In this document: positions 9,047 to 18,357 of the stretch, one piece after another
How positions within the stretch are numbered: position 1 is the first letter of the stretch
How the letters are laid out: every line of letters starts with the position of its first letter
NCBI RefSeq assembly: GCF_014639075.1
Contig: NZ_BMFS01000003.1
Coordinates: 226,761 to 290,760 of the forward strand
Length of the DNA: 64,000 nt
From: Glycocaulis albus
Lineage (GTDB): Bacteria > Pseudomonadota > Alphaproteobacteria > Caulobacterales > Maricaulaceae
Direction: 5' to 3'
The notes under the pieces: model-generated
Told to the model about the DNA's origin: nothing
Databases searched by the model: none
The model's input: the letters and a program-made list of their open reading frames with translations, nothing else
Program-made: the position numbers and the translations under genes

Positions 9047-9729
9047 GAGAGATCATTTTCGACACCGAGACCACAGGCCTCTACCCGCTCGAGGGCGACC
9101 GGGTGACCGAGCTGGGCTGTGTGGAGGTCTTCAACATGATCCCCACCGGCCGCGAGTTTCATGCGCTCATCAACCCTGATCGCGATATTCCTGCCGAGGT
9201 CACCGCGATCACCGGGCACACGCGCGAAATGCTGCGCGACAAGCCCCATTTTGAAGAGGTGGCACAGGACTTCATCGACTTTGTGGGCGATGCGGTGATG
9301 GTAGCGCATAATGCGCCCTTCGACCGCGGCTTCATCAATATGGAGCTGACGCGCGCCGGCCTCGACCCCTATCCCGACAGCCGCTTCAAGGATACGGCGG
9401 CCATGGCCCGCGAGCGCTTTCCAGGCTCGCCGGCCAATCTCGATGCGCTGTGCAAACGCTTTGATATCTCGCTGGAAAGCCGCACCAAGCACGGCGCCCT
9501 GATCGACGCCTACCTGCTGGCCGAAGTCTATCTGGAGCTTAATGGCGGGCGCACGCGCGCGCTCGACTTTGCCGGGCTGGAGGGCAGAGACCGTACGGTA
9601 CGCTATGCGCCGCGTCCGCCGCGCCCGGCGGCGCTGCCGCAGGCCAGCACAACAGAAGAGCGTGCCCTCCATGCGGCGTTCGTTGCCGAGATGGGAGAGG
9701 CACGCATCTGGAAAAAATTCGGCGTATAG
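9043..9729 (+). CDS. dnaQ: DNA polymerase III epsilon subunit (3'-5' proofreading exonuclease)
   Basis: A 228-residue DEDDh exonuclease. ExoI is FDTETTGL (residues 5-12), ExoII is [12 protein letters not shown], and ExoIII is [15 protein letters not shown] with the catalytic His and Asp. A short proline-rich stretch ([12 protein letters not shown]) follows the catalytic domain. The C-terminal tail then ends [13 protein letters not shown], typical of the part that binds the polymerase subunit. It is the last gene of the coupled operon from 6167; secB follows convergently 10 bp later. Confidence 0.95.
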   Translation: MREIIFDTETTGLYPLEGDRVTELGCVEVFNMIPTGREFHALINPDRDIPAEVTAITGHTREMLRDKPHFEEVAQDFIDFVGDAVMVAHNAPFDRGFINMELTRAGLDPYPDSRFKDTAAMARERFPGSPANLDALCKRFDISLESRTKHGALIDAYLLAEVYLELNGGRTRALDFAGLEGRDRTVRYAPRPPRPAALPQASTTEERALHAAFVAEMGEARIWKKFGV

Positions 9730-9739
9730 ACGGCCCTGA

Positions 9740-10243
9740 TCAGGCGTTGCCGGCCGGCGGGTTTGCAGCGCCACCTTGCGCGCGCTGGGCCAGCTGCTGG
9801 CGGTAGAGGGCCGCAAAGTCCACCGGCTCCAGCATCAGGGGCGGGAAGCCGCCATTCTGCGTTGCGCTGGCGACGATCTCGCGGGCAAAGGGGAAGGTCA
9901 GGCGCGGCGCCTCGACCAGCAGGAAGGCTTCACGCGCCTGCTCGTCCATGCCGCGGATCTGGAACAGGCCAGCATAGCTCAGCTCGCACACAAACAGGGT
10001 CGCGTTTTCACGCTGCGCCTTTGCCGACAGCAGAAGTTCCACCTCGAAATTCTCGCTGTCCAGGGCGCGCACGCGCACATCAATCCCCAGATCGATATTG
10101 GGCTGGGCCGCACTGCCGCGCAGCGTGTCCGGCGCGCCGGGGTTTTCAAAGGAGAGGTCCTTCACGTACTGCCCCAGTATTCTCACGCTCGGCCCGGCGG
10201 GCGGGTTGGCGCTCTGGTCGGGTGTGTTGGGGGTGTCAGCCAT
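9740..10243 (-). CDS. secB: Protein-export chaperone SecB
   Basis: A 167-residue cytosolic tetrameric chaperone that keeps preproteins unfolded and passes them to SecA. Family features are ILGQYVKDLSFENPGAP near the N-terminus and the core FVCELSYAGLFQIRGM followed by EAPRLTFPFAREIVASATQNGGFPPLMLEPVDF. The Pro/Ala/Gly-rich tail is usual. It points against dnaQ. In Caulobacter, dnaA lies just beyond secB; here the next gene is a Tim44-like protein, across a 254-bp divergent promoter region. Confidence 0.96.
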   Translation of the reverse strand: MADTPNTPDQSANPPAGPSVRILGQYVKDLSFENPGAPDTLRGSAAQPNIDLGIDVRVRALDSENFEVELLLSAKAQRENATLFVCELSYAGLFQIRGMDEQAREAFLLVEAPRLTFPFAREIVASATQNGGFPPLMLEPVDFAALYRQQLAQRAQGGAANPPAGNA

Positions 10244-10497
10244 GATCGGTGCAAGCTCCTGTGGACGTTTACCGGCTTTTTGTATCGAAGTGCCGGCAGC
10301 AGGGCTGGAATGTGCCCGCTTCCCTTTGCAAGGTCTGGGCGGGTAGCATGGCGCGCCCTGGCGGGCAAGCCGGTGTTCGGTGGCGCCCTGTCAAACCGCA
10401 GCCTGCATTGCACGGGCTGACCTGAGTGGCCTGACGGCCTATATGGTTAGGCAGGGACGGGCACAGATACCGCCGGAGCCCGGTGGCAAAGAGGTGC

Positions 10498-11181
10498 ATG
10501 CGCGTGGAATTGTTGCAGATACTCTTTTTCGCGGGCCTTGCCGTGTTCATCGGCATAAGGCTGTACATGGTGCTGGGCCGCCAGGTCGGGCGCTCGCCCG
10601 AAGAACATGCGCGTGAAGAGGCCGAAAAATCTGTCGCCCGCGAGGCGTCTGTGCCGGCCCGCGAAACGGCCGGTATCCAGGATGCATCCGCGCCGGCGGC
10701 AGCGGCGCTGAGCGCCGTTGATGTCGAGGAGGCCGCCTATGATGGCCTTGAGGCCATTGCGGATGCCGACCCGGGCTTTGACGCGGCAGAGTTTGTCCAG
10801 GGCGCTCGCGCGGCTTATGGCATGATTGCCGGCGCGTTCGCGCGCGGGGATGTGGATGCTCTCGAGCCATTGCTGGCTCCGCGCGTGATGAAAGCCTATC
10901 GCGAGGCGATCGAGGCGCGCGCCGCCAAGGGTGAAACCCTGACGACCGAGATTGACCGCATCAAGGAAACGCGGCTGCAGGAAGCTTCCCTTAACGGGCC
11001 CAAGGCCAAGATCAAGGTGCGATTCGTCGCCGAGATCGCCCATGAGACCCGCGCTGCCGACGGCAGTGTGGTTTCAGGCGATATCGCGGCGCTGCACCCG
11101 GTAGCGGAGATCTGGAGCTTTGAGCGCGATGTCACGAGCGACAACCCGAACTGGCGGCTTTCCGCCGTGCGCCCGGCCTAG
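10498..11181 (+). CDS. Tim44/TimA-like domain membrane-anchored protein
   Basis: A 227-residue protein with one N-terminal membrane segment (LLQILFFAGLAVFIGIRLYM), a charged/Ala-rich linker, and a C-terminal Tim44-like domain (about 95-227: FVQGARAAYGMIAGAFARGD ... VAEIWSFERDVTSDNPNWRLSAV). In mitochondria this domain tethers Hsp70 to the translocon; bacterial versions are thought to be envelope adaptors. The ATG at 10498 is preceded by AAGAGGT. Linkage to mltA and Smr is typical of this class. The first 50 bases of mltA overlap its end. Confidence 0.88.
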   Translation: MRVELLQILFFAGLAVFIGIRLYMVLGRQVGRSPEEHAREEAEKSVAREASVPARETAGIQDASAPAAAALSAVDVEEAAYDGLEAIADADPGFDAAEFVQGARAAYGMIAGAFARGDVDALEPLLAPRVMKAYREAIEARAAKGETLTTEIDRIKETRLQEASLNGPKAKIKVRFVAEIAHETRAADGSVVSGDIAALHPVAEIWSFERDVTSDNPNWRLSAVRPA

Positions 11182-12355
11182 TGCGCTTGCGGCGCTCTGT
11201 CTGACCCTTGTCCTGACAGCCTGTGCCAGCGTGCCGGACGCGCCCTCCACGGGCCCGCGCCCGCCTGCTGCGTCTTCGCTCGATCTGCGTGTTCTGCCAG
11301 GCTTCGATGCGCTTGAAGGCTGGCAGACCCATGATGCGCGTGCTGCCCTGTCCTCTTTCGGGCAGAGTTGCACCGCGATCCTGCGCCGGCCCGCCGACAG
11401 GCCCCTGAATGACCGTGCACCCCATGCGGGCCGTGCCGGCGACTGGCATGATGTGTGCCGCGAGGCCTTGTCGCTGCTCGCCGGCAATCTGGATGCCCGA
11501 AGCGCCCGGCAGTTCTTTGAGGCCCGCTTCCGCCCTGTGGCCGTTGGCGGCGAGGGCCGCCTGACCGGCTATTACGAGCCGATGGTCGAGGCGCGCTACT
11601 ACCCTGATCCGGAATTTTCCATGGCAATACGGGCGCGGCCGGGCCTGTCTCCGCGCGGGGACATGTCCCAGCTCATAGCCGGTCTGGATGCAGCCCGGTT
11701 CGGCGGGGCGGACGAGGCGCGCCCGCGCGCCGAGATCGAGGCGATGAATATCGGTGTGCCGCTGGCCTGGGGGCGGCCGATAGACGTGTTTTTCATGCAG
11801 ATTCAAGGCTCCGGACGCCTGGTCTTTGATGATGGCTATCAGCGCCGCGCGGCCTTCGCGGCCCATAACGGGCACCCTTATGTGTCTATCGGGCGGCTGC
11901 TGCTGGACCGGGGCGAACTGCCGCCGGGACAGGCATCGAAACACCATATCGAAAACTGGCTGATCCGTAATGGCCCGACCGCCTGGACACCGCTGTTCAA
12001 CGAAAATCCGCGCTATGTGTTCTTCGACCTGCAGGAGATTGCCGATCCGGGTGCCGGCCCGATGGGATCGCAAGGTGTACCGCTGACGCCGATGGCGAGC
12101 CTCGCCATTGACCCGGCCTTTCATGCCTGGGGCGTGCCGGTCTTCATACAAGGGGAGGTGTCCGGGCAAGGACGCTGGAACGGGCTGGTCATTGCGCAGG
12201 ATGCCGGCGGGGCGATCACAGGGCCCGTGCGGGGTGACCTTTTCTTTGGCTGGGGTGACGAAGCCGGACAGACAGCCGGGCGGCAGAACAGTTTTGCCCG
12301 CTGGCACCTGCTCTTGCCGAGCCATCTCGCAGCGCGCCTTGCGCGCACCTCATGA
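11129..12355 (+). CDS. mltA: Membrane-bound lytic murein transglycosylase A
   Basis: A 408-residue lipoprotein that cleaves peptidoglycan glycan strands to 1,6-anhydro products. The signal segment LAALCLTLVLTAC ends in a lipobox (Cys near residue 31). MltA landmarks are GRLTGYYEPMVEARYY, MQIQGSGRLVFDDG, and the C-terminal 3D domain with LTPMASLAIDP, VFIQGEVSGQGRWNGLVIAQDAGGAI (as two stretches) and FFGWGDEAG. The start is uncertain: ATG 11129 overlaps the previous gene by 53 bp, but no later start keeps the signal peptide. Confidence 0.92.
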   Translation: MSRATTRTGGFPPCARPSALAALCLTLVLTACASVPDAPSTGPRPPAASSLDLRVLPGFDALEGWQTHDARAALSSFGQSCTAILRRPADRPLNDRAPHAGRAGDWHDVCREALSLLAGNLDARSARQFFEARFRPVAVGGEGRLTGYYEPMVEARYYPDPEFSMAIRARPGLSPRGDMSQLIAGLDAARFGGADEARPRAEIEAMNIGVPLAWGRPIDVFFMQIQGSGRLVFDDGYQRRAAFAAHNGHPYVSIGRLLLDRGELPPGQASKHHIENWLIRNGPTAWTPLFNENPRYVFFDLQEIADPGAGPMGSQGVPLTPMASLAIDPAFHAWGVPVFIQGEVSGQGRWNGLVIAQDAGGAITGPVRGDLFFGWGDEAGQTAGRQNSFARWHLLLPSHLAARLARTS

Positions 12356-12361
12356 GGGGTC

Positions 12362-12919
12362 ATGGCGGGTCCGAGGCGCACCCTGACAGCGGAAGAGCGT
12401 GCCTTGTGGCGCAAGGTCTCGCGCACGGCGCGGCCGCTGCCGGGTGAGCGTGCGCGGGTTGCACTCCCATCCTCTGCGGAGGATTTTGCAAGCCTGCTCA
12501 AGCGGCCTTCGGGAAGTGCAATTGGCGCCCTCAACACCGGCGCAGCGCGCCCGCCTGTCGAACGCGGCGGCGAGCGCAAGGTACGCCGCGGGCGCGTGGA
12601 GATTGACGCGCGCATAGACCTTCACGGCGAAACCGCGGCCCGTGCCCGCCAGATGCTCCTGGCCTTCCTGTCGCGCGCGGCGATCAAGGGTCATCAGACG
12701 ATTCTCGTGATAACCGGCAAGGGCGCGGGCATGCGGGCCGAGGATACGCGCCGGTTCGAGCCATGGCAGGCTGATGCGCCTTCTTTGCCCGGCGTGTTGC
12801 GCCGGTCGCTCCCCTTATGGCTTGCCGAGCCGGAGTTCTCGGTGCTCGTCAGCGGCTATGCGTCAGCCCATGCGCGCCATGGCGGCTCGGGGGCCTTCTA
12901 TGTCATGCTGCGCCAATGA
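12362..12919 (+). CDS. Smr-domain protein
   Basis: A 185-residue protein with a basic N-terminal region and a C-terminal Smr domain, a nuclease-like fold found in MutS2 C-termini and stand-alone proteins. Visible motifs are IDLHGETAARARQML (about 81-95) and ITGKGAG (about 117-123), with a closing SGYASAHARHGGSGAFYVML. It may nick DNA or act on mRNA; the exact role is unknown. It sits 6 bp after mltA and overlaps queG by 4 bases. Confidence 0.88.
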   Translation: MAGPRRTLTAEERALWRKVSRTARPLPGERARVALPSSAEDFASLLKRPSGSAIGALNTGAARPPVERGGERKVRRGRVEIDARIDLHGETAARARQMLLAFLSRAAIKGHQTILVITGKGAGMRAEDTRRFEPWQADAPSLPGVLRRSLPLWLAEPEFSVLVSGYASAHARHGGSGAFYVMLRQ

Positions 12920-14049
12920 GCACTGCCAGCCTTAGCGAGACGGTGCGGGCGATGGCCCGCGAGGCCGGATTTGACGGCGTGCGCATCACCCGCGCCGATA
13001 CGCCCTGGGAGGCGGGAGACCGGCTTCGCGCCTTCGTGGAGGCGGGTCATCACGGCAGTATGGGCTGGATGGAAGACACGCTGGAGCGGCGTGTCCACCC
13101 CACTGCCATGTGGCCGGAGGCCCGCTCGGCGGTGGTGGTGGGGCTCAATTACGGGCCGGACCATGATCCGCTGGAGGATCTGAAGAACACCGGCCGCGCC
13201 GTCATTTCGGTCTATGCGCGCAACCGGGATTATCACGATCTTCTCAAAAAACGCCTCAAACAGATGGCCCGCGCCTTTCATGGCGAGACGGGCAAGGGCG
13301 TGAAGGTCTTTGTCGATACCGCGCCGCTGATGGAAAAGCCGCTCGCGGCCCTTTCCGGTCTGGGCTGGCAGGGCAAGCATACAAATCTGGTCAGCCGGGA
13401 CTGGGGCAGCTGGCTGTTTCTGGGCGTGATGCTGACCGAGGCCGAGCTTGAGCCCGACGCGCCGGAAACCGATCATTGCGGGTCGTGCCGGGCCTGCCTG
13501 GATATCTGCCCCACAGACGCGTTCCCTGCACCCTACAGGCTCGATGCGCGCCGCTGCATCTCCTATCTCACCATCGAACACAAGGGGCCGGTACCGCGCG
13601 AATTCCGGGCCGCAATGGGCAACCGCATCTATGGCTGCGATGATTGCCTGGCGGTGTGCCCCTGGAACAAGTTTGCCGCGCGCACGGCCGAAACCGCCTT
13701 TCATGCCCGCGCCGAGCTGGAAGCACCCTTGCTGGCGGAGCTTTCGCGGCTGGATGATGCCGGGTTCCGGGCCTTCTTCACGGCCTCGCCCATCAAGCGC
13801 ATTGGACGGGACAGGTTTGTACGCAATGTGCTGATTGCGCTCGGCAATGATAGCGGTGCGGCGGCGCTGGACGCGGTCCTGGCACGGCTGGATGATGAGA
13901 GCGCGCTGGTGCGCGGCGCGGCGGTCTGGGCCCTGTCGCGCCTGGATGCGGCGCGCTTTGAAGCTGAACGTGAGACGCGGTTGCCGGCCGAAACGGATGG
14001 GGATGCCGCCGCCGAATGGACGCGTTCAGATGCAGGCGCAGGCGGCTGA
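12916..14049 (+). CDS. queG: Epoxyqueuosine reductase QueG
   Basis: A 377-residue cobalamin-dependent iron-sulfur enzyme that reduces epoxyqueuosine to queuosine in tRNA. Two [4Fe-4S] motifs are visible: HCGSCRACLDICPTDAF and CDDCLAVCPWNKFA (with CISYLTIEHKGPVP between them). The C-terminus carries HEAT-like repeats (ALGNDSGAAALDAVLARLDD). Start 12916 uses the ATGA overlap with the Smr gene. Confidence 0.95.
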   Translation: MSTASLSETVRAMAREAGFDGVRITRADTPWEAGDRLRAFVEAGHHGSMGWMEDTLERRVHPTAMWPEARSAVVVGLNYGPDHDPLEDLKNTGRAVISVYARNRDYHDLLKKRLKQMARAFHGETGKGVKVFVDTAPLMEKPLAALSGLGWQGKHTNLVSRDWGSWLFLGVMLTEAELEPDAPETDHCGSCRACLDICPTDAFPAPYRLDARRCISYLTIEHKGPVPREFRAAMGNRIYGCDDCLAVCPWNKFAARTAETAFHARAELEAPLLAELSRLDDAGFRAFFTASPIKRIGRDRFVRNVLIALGNDSGAAALDAVLARLDDESALVRGAAVWALSRLDAARFEAERETRLPAETDGDAAAEWTRSDAGAGG

Positions 14050-14121
14050 AGGGTTTTCCCCGGTGCAGGCACTGCCTACATGAGCGCAGGTTTCATTTCT
14101 CCCAGACTGCAAGGACCGCCC

Positions 14122-15423
14122 ATGACCGATCTGTCGCCGCGCGAAATTGTTTCTGAACTGGACCGGCATATTATCGGCCAGCATGAAGCCAAGAAGGCGG
14201 TGGCTATCGCGCTGCGCAATCGCTGGCGCAGGAAGCGTGTTGATGAACATTTGCGCGCCGAGATCACGCCGAAAAACATCCTGATGATCGGCCCGACCGG
14301 GGTCGGCAAGACGGAGATTTCAAGGCGTCTGGCCAAGCTTGCCGGCGCGCCTTTCCTGAAGGTGGAGGCTACCAAGTTCACCGAGGTCGGCTATGTCGGG
14401 CGCGATGTTGACTCCATCGTGCGTGATCTTGTCGAGATCGCGATCTCGCTGGTACGCGAACGCCGCCGCGAGGAAGTGCGTCCGCGCGCGGAGGAAGCGG
14501 CTGAAAAGCGCGTCCTGGACGCGCTGGTCGGCCCCGGTGCCAGCACGACTACGCGCGACAGCTTCCGGCGCAAGCTTCATGCCGGGGAGTTGGCCGACAA
14601 GGAGATAGAGATCGAGCTGGTTGATGATGCCAACCCGTTGCAGGGGCTGGACCTGCCGGGCATGGGCGGTGTCGGCATGATCAATCTGGGAGACATGCTG
14701 GGCAAGGGCATGGGGCGGCGTCGCAAGACTATCCGTACCACCGTGCGGGAGGCCTATGATCCGCTGCTGCAGGAAGAGGCTGACCGGCTTCTCGACGACA
14801 GCCAGATCCAGGCCGAAGCGGTAAGACTGACCGAGAATGAAGGCATCGTCTTTCTGGACGAGATCGACAAGATTGCAGCCCGTTCCGAAGCGCGCGGGGC
14901 CGATGTGTCCCGCGAAGGCGTACAGCGTGACCTCCTGCCCCTGATCGAGGGGGCAACCGTGGCCACGAAGTATGGCCCGGTGAAGACCGACCATGTGCTG
15001 TTCATCGCCTCGGGTGCGTTTCACGTGACCAAGCCGAGCGACCTGTTGCCGGAGCTTCAGGGCCGTCTGCCGATCCGTGTCGAGCTGAAAGCCCTGACCC
15101 GCGATGATTTCCGCGCCATACTGACCGAGCCGGAAGCGAGCCTTGTCACCCAGTATATCGCCCTGATGGCCACGGAAGGGTTTGAGCTAAGCCTTGATGA
15201 CAGCGCGATCGGGGCGATTGCCGATTATGCCGCGGAAGTGAATGCGAGCGTGGAGAATATCGGCGCGCGCCGGCTGCACACCATTCTGGAGCGCCTGGTG
15301 GAGGAGATCAGCTATACGGCGTCTGACCGTTCGGGCGAAACGCTGGTGATCGATGCCGATTACGTGCATGAGCGCGTGAAGACGCTGGCTTCGAACGCCG
15401 ATCTGTCGAAGTTCATCTTATAG
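14122..15423 (+). CDS. hslU: ATP-dependent protease ATPase subunit HslU
   Basis: A 433-residue AAA+ unfoldase of the HslVU (ClpYQ) protease. Walker A is [13 protein letters not shown], followed by the pore loop GYVGRD, the variable I-domain (about 120-220), Walker [15 protein letters not shown], sensor region [12 protein letters not shown] and the C-terminal LSKFIL that docks into HslV. The start at 14122 ([20 protein letters not shown]) has an AAGGA SD. The partner hslV is not adjacent, nor anywhere in this window, although the two are often neighbours. Confidence 0.97.
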   Translation: MTDLSPREIVSELDRHIIGQHEAKKAVAIALRNRWRRKRVDEHLRAEITPKNILMIGPTGVGKTEISRRLAKLAGAPFLKVEATKFTEVGYVGRDVDSIVRDLVEIAISLVRERRREEVRPRAEEAAEKRVLDALVGPGASTTTRDSFRRKLHAGELADKEIEIELVDDANPLQGLDLPGMGGVGMINLGDMLGKGMGRRRKTIRTTVREAYDPLLQEEADRLLDDSQIQAEAVRLTENEGIVFLDEIDKIAARSEARGADVSREGVQRDLLPLIEGATVATKYGPVKTDHVLFIASGAFHVTKPSDLLPELQGRLPIRVELKALTRDDFRAILTEPEASLVTQYIALMATEGFELSLDDSAIGAIADYAAEVNASVENIGARRLHTILERLVEEISYTASDRSGETLVIDADYVHERVKTLASNADLSKFIL

Positions 15424-15439
15424 GCCGAACGGCGCTTTT

Positions 15440-15486
15440 CCCTCGTCCTTCGAGACGCTTCGCTGCGCTCGCCCTCAGGACGAGGG
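15440..15486. repeat. Intergenic inverted repeat (CCCTCGTCCT family)
   Basis: Perfect 10-bp arms CCCTCGTCCT (15440-15449) and AGGACGAGGG (15477-15486) flank an inner CGAG/CTCG stem. The left 20 or so bases, including TTCCCTCGTCCTTCGAG, recur at about 42008. It lies between the convergent hslU and L,D-transpeptidase genes and may act as their terminator. Confidence 0.65.
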
Positions 15487-15518
15487 TGGCAACCCGCACC
15501 AAATTCGCGTTTCGTCCC

Positions 15519-16022
15519 CTAAGCCTGGATTTCCAGCGTGCTGGCTGTGGTCATGTCCCTTAGCAGCTCCAGAAGCTCATCGCGCGCCAGCGCGATGCAG
15601 CCCTCGGTCGGCTTGTAATCATCGCTGGCGCAATGCAGGAAAATCGCCGACCCCATGCCCGGCACGGGCGGATTGTCGTTATGGCCAAGCACCACAACGA
15701 CATCATAAAGCCCGTCCTGGCGCGTCATCACCTCGTGGCTCGCCGGCCAGGGGAGGCGCACCGGCCGGTTATAGGCGGGATCGGCGGGCGCATCGCACCA
15801 GCCATCATCAGGCCGGATCGGCTGCAAGGGCAGCGCGGTTTGCGGTTTCTCCAGCCTGTCCGGGCGCCACAGGGCGCGCCGGACAGGCCAGATGCCTGCC
15901 GGGCTGGCCCCGTCCCCTTCGCGCTTGTCATGGGCTGGAATGACGCCTGAACGGCCAAGCGCGCAGCGCAAGGTCTTGCCTCCAGCCCGCAGCTTGCCAC
16001 CGGTGTGTGCAACGATCTTCAT
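15519..16022 (-). CDS. L,D-transpeptidase (YkuD domain) protein
   Basis: A 167-residue protein with the YkuD active-site signature FLHCASDDYKPTEGCIAL, containing the catalytic His and Cys. Such domains form 3-3 peptidoglycan crosslinks or attach proteins to the wall. There is no obvious signal peptide (MKIVAHTGGKLRAGG), so export is unclear. Its short, domain-only form resembles the widespread L,D-transpeptidase family of alphaproteobacteria. It diverges from the response-regulator gene 117 bp away. Confidence 0.85.
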   Translation of the reverse strand: MKIVAHTGGKLRAGGKTLRCALGRSGVIPAHDKREGDGASPAGIWPVRRALWRPDRLEKPQTALPLQPIRPDDGWCDAPADPAYNRPVRLPWPASHEVMTRQDGLYDVVVVLGHNDNPPVPGMGSAIFLHCASDDYKPTEGCIALARDELLELLRDMTTASTLEIQA

Positions 16023-16139
16023 GGCTTAAGCTTGGCGCGGTGATGCGCCCGAAGGCAAGCGGCGGCAGGCAGTTGGCGTGAGCGGGCAACGCGCACTATG
16101 TATGCTTACTGCGCCTATCGCATGGAGGTTTGACCCGTC

Positions 16140-16826
16140 ATGGCCGGTGAAAAGACGGTTCTCATTATCGATGACGACACGGACCTGCGCGAGGCGCTTG
16201 CCGAGCAGTTTGCCCTGGAAGACGGGTTTGCCGTTCTGACCGCTGCCAATGCCGGTGAGGGTATGGAGCGGGTGCGGCGCGACAATCCTGATATTGTCAT
16301 CTTCGATGTCGGCCTGCCTGATCAGGACGGGCGGGATGCCTGTGCCGCCCTGCGCGAGGAAGGCGAGAACGTGCCGATCATACTTCTGACCGCGCAGTCG
16401 GGCGATGAGGACCATGTAAAGGGTCTGCAGTCCGGTGCCAGCGACTTTCTGGCCAAGCCGATTGCCTTCCGGGTCCTGCTGGAACGGGTACGCACCCAGC
16501 TGAGGCGCTATGAGTCCTCTGAGGATGCTGTTCTCAATATCGGGCCTTACGTGTTCACGCCCGGCATGAAGCAGCTGGTCAATCAGGAAGGCAAGCGTAT
16601 CCGCCTGACCGAGAAGGAAACCAGCATTCTGAAATATCTCTACCGCGCGGGCGGCCAGCCCGTGGCCCGCGAGGAATTGCTGGACCGGGTGTGGGGCTAT
16701 CACCGCGAGGCCAACACCCACACGCTGGAAACCCATATCTACCGGCTGCGCCAGAAGATTGAGCCGGACCCGGGCAAGGCGCGCCTGCTGGTCACCGATA
16801 CGGGCGGTTACCGGCTTCAGGCCTGA
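16140..16826 (+). CDS. OmpR-family response regulator
   Basis: A 228-residue two-domain regulator. The receiver (about 5-118) has the acidic pocket IIDDD, phospho-acceptor Asp in IFDVGLPDQDG, LLTAQ and the Lys of LAKPIA. A winged-helix DNA-binding domain (about 128-228) follows: LTEKETSILKYLYRAGGQPV, LDRVWGYHREANTHTLETHI, VTDTGGYRLQA. No histidine kinase is adjacent, so it is an orphan whose signal cannot be read from context. Confidence 0.92.
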   Translation: MAGEKTVLIIDDDTDLREALAEQFALEDGFAVLTAANAGEGMERVRRDNPDIVIFDVGLPDQDGRDACAALREEGENVPIILLTAQSGDEDHVKGLQSGASDFLAKPIAFRVLLERVRTQLRRYESSEDAVLNIGPYVFTPGMKQLVNQEGKRIRLTEKETSILKYLYRAGGQPVAREELLDRVWGYHREANTHTLETHIYRLRQKIEPDPGKARLLVTDTGGYRLQA

Positions 16827-16839
16827 TTACCAGGCCTGA

Positions 16840-17631
16840 TCACATGGGGCGGCCGAGCTTTTCGATCAGCATGCGGCGCAGCTTGCGCATGCCGCCAACC
16901 CAGCGGTCGCGGTCCTGCCCCTTGGTGGCGACATAGCCGGGCGTGTTTTCGTGTGTCATGACGAGGAAGCGCCGGTCTTCCATGGCCTTGAGAAGTATCT
17001 GCGCGACCTCCTCCGCTTCGAGATAGCCGCCCAGCCCTTGCGCTCCGCCTTCAATGCCCTCCACCAGGGGCGTTCTGACCCCTTCCGGGCACAGGCAGTG
17101 GACGTTCAGCCCCTCATCACCATGGGTGATGGCCAGACACTCGGCAAAGGAAACGGCAGCGGCCTTGGTGGCTGAATAGGGCGCATCGCCGATCTGGGCG
17201 AGCAGGCCGGCGGCCGAGGCCGTTATCACGAAATGACCCTGCCGGGCGGCGATTTTGCGGGCAAGATGGCGCGCGGCAAACACGCTTCCCATGACGTTGA
17301 CCTGCCAGCACAGGTTCCAGGCCGCGTTGGGCGCATCGCCTGCACCCCATCCCGGCCCGTCGGTCACGCCAAGGCCCGCATTGGAGATGTAGACATCAAC
17401 CGGGCCCAGCGTACGCTCGACCTTGTTGATGAAGCGCACCAGGGCGGCCTCGTCGCCGACATTGACCGCCTCACCGACACCGCCAAGGGCCTTGCCTGCA
17501 TCGGATGCGGCAGTGGCGTTCAGGTCGGCAATGGCGATGCGGGCGCCGCGCGCATGCAGGGCCTTTGCCACAGCAAGCCCGATACCGCTGGCGCCGCCCG
17601 TCACGATGGCCGTTTTGCCGCTCAGATCCAT
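16840..17631 (-). CDS. Short-chain dehydrogenase/reductase
   Basis: A 263-residue classical SDR. The dinucleotide loop is TGGASGIG (residues 11-18), followed by NAGLG, the catalytic Ser/Tyr/Lys region SAAGLL and YSATKAA, and LCPEGVRTPL. The acidic residue after beta-2 (IADLN) suggests NAD rather than NADP preference (inference). The substrate is unknown. It faces the response-regulator gene convergently. Confidence 0.88.
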   Translation of the reverse strand: MDLSGKTAIVTGGASGIGLAVAKALHARGARIAIADLNATAASDAGKALGGVGEAVNVGDEAALVRFINKVERTLGPVDVYISNAGLGVTDGPGWGAGDAPNAAWNLCWQVNVMGSVFAARHLARKIAARQGHFVITASAAGLLAQIGDAPYSATKAAAVSFAECLAITHGDEGLNVHCLCPEGVRTPLVEGIEGGAQGLGGYLEAEEVAQILLKAMEDRRFLVMTHENTPGYVATKGQDRDRWVGGMRKLRRMLIEKLGRPM

Positions 17632-17796
17632 TTACTTTCTCCTAACTCTGGTCTGCAGTCAGACTAGACGGTGCAGGCCGGTTGGCAATCATGGCCGCCG
17701 GTGCCGGTCAGCTGCGGGCTGCTCCGGACTGTTTACGGTTGAGCAACCTTCCACCTATAGTGTTGTTCACTGAATCAGTTCACTGGATTTATTACA

Positions 17797-18351
17797 TTGT
17801 CTGTTGAGTTCCAGCGTCTCGCAGCGCTGCGCGCCTGCGCCATACTCGATACAGAACCGCATCCGGCATTCGACTGCCTGACGCGTGCGGCAACGCTTGC
17901 GTTTGACGTGCCGATCTCGCTCATTTCCCTCGTTGACGCGGAGCGGCAGTGGTTCAAGTCGGCGCTCGGGGTCAATGTCCGTGAAACGGCCCGTTCCATC
18001 TCGTTCTGCAGCCATACCATTGAAGGGTTTGAACCCATGGTGGTTCCCGATGCTGCGCGGGACCGGCGCTTTGCCTGCAATCCGCTGGTAACGGGCGCGC
18101 CGCATGTGCGTTTTTACGCCGGTGCACCGCTTATCGAAGCGGATGGCTATGCGCTCGGCACGCTGTGCATTCTGGACACAAAGCCGCGTACACTGTCCGC
18201 CGGACAGCTGCGCCTGCTGGGACATATGGCTGACGCTGTCATGCACGCCATTGAGGCGCACCGGCAAAAGCTGGAGCTGAAGGAGCTGATGCGGCGGCTC
18301 AAAGGGCACAGCTCGGAGAGAGCCGCCGAAACGGTGGCGCGGCGGGCCTGA
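17797..18351 (+). CDS. GAF-domain protein
   Basis: A 184-residue single-GAF protein of the common signalling type: RLAALRACAILDTEPHPAFDCLTRAA leads into the domain (split here from VPISLISLVDAERQWFK), then FYAGAPLIEADGYALGTLCILD. A charged C-terminal helix follows. GAF domains bind small ligands or chromophores and usually sit on kinases or cyclases; here there is no output domain. The first in-frame start is TTG at 17797 with no clear SD, so the true start is uncertain. A receiver-only gene faces it. Confidence 0.8.
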   Translation: MSVEFQRLAALRACAILDTEPHPAFDCLTRAATLAFDVPISLISLVDAERQWFKSALGVNVRETARSISFCSHTIEGFEPMVVPDAARDRRFACNPLVTGAPHVRFYAGAPLIEADGYALGTLCILDTKPRTLSAGQLRLLGHMADAVMHAIEAHRQKLELKELMRRLKGHSSERAAETVARRA

Positions 18352-18357
18352 ACCGCT

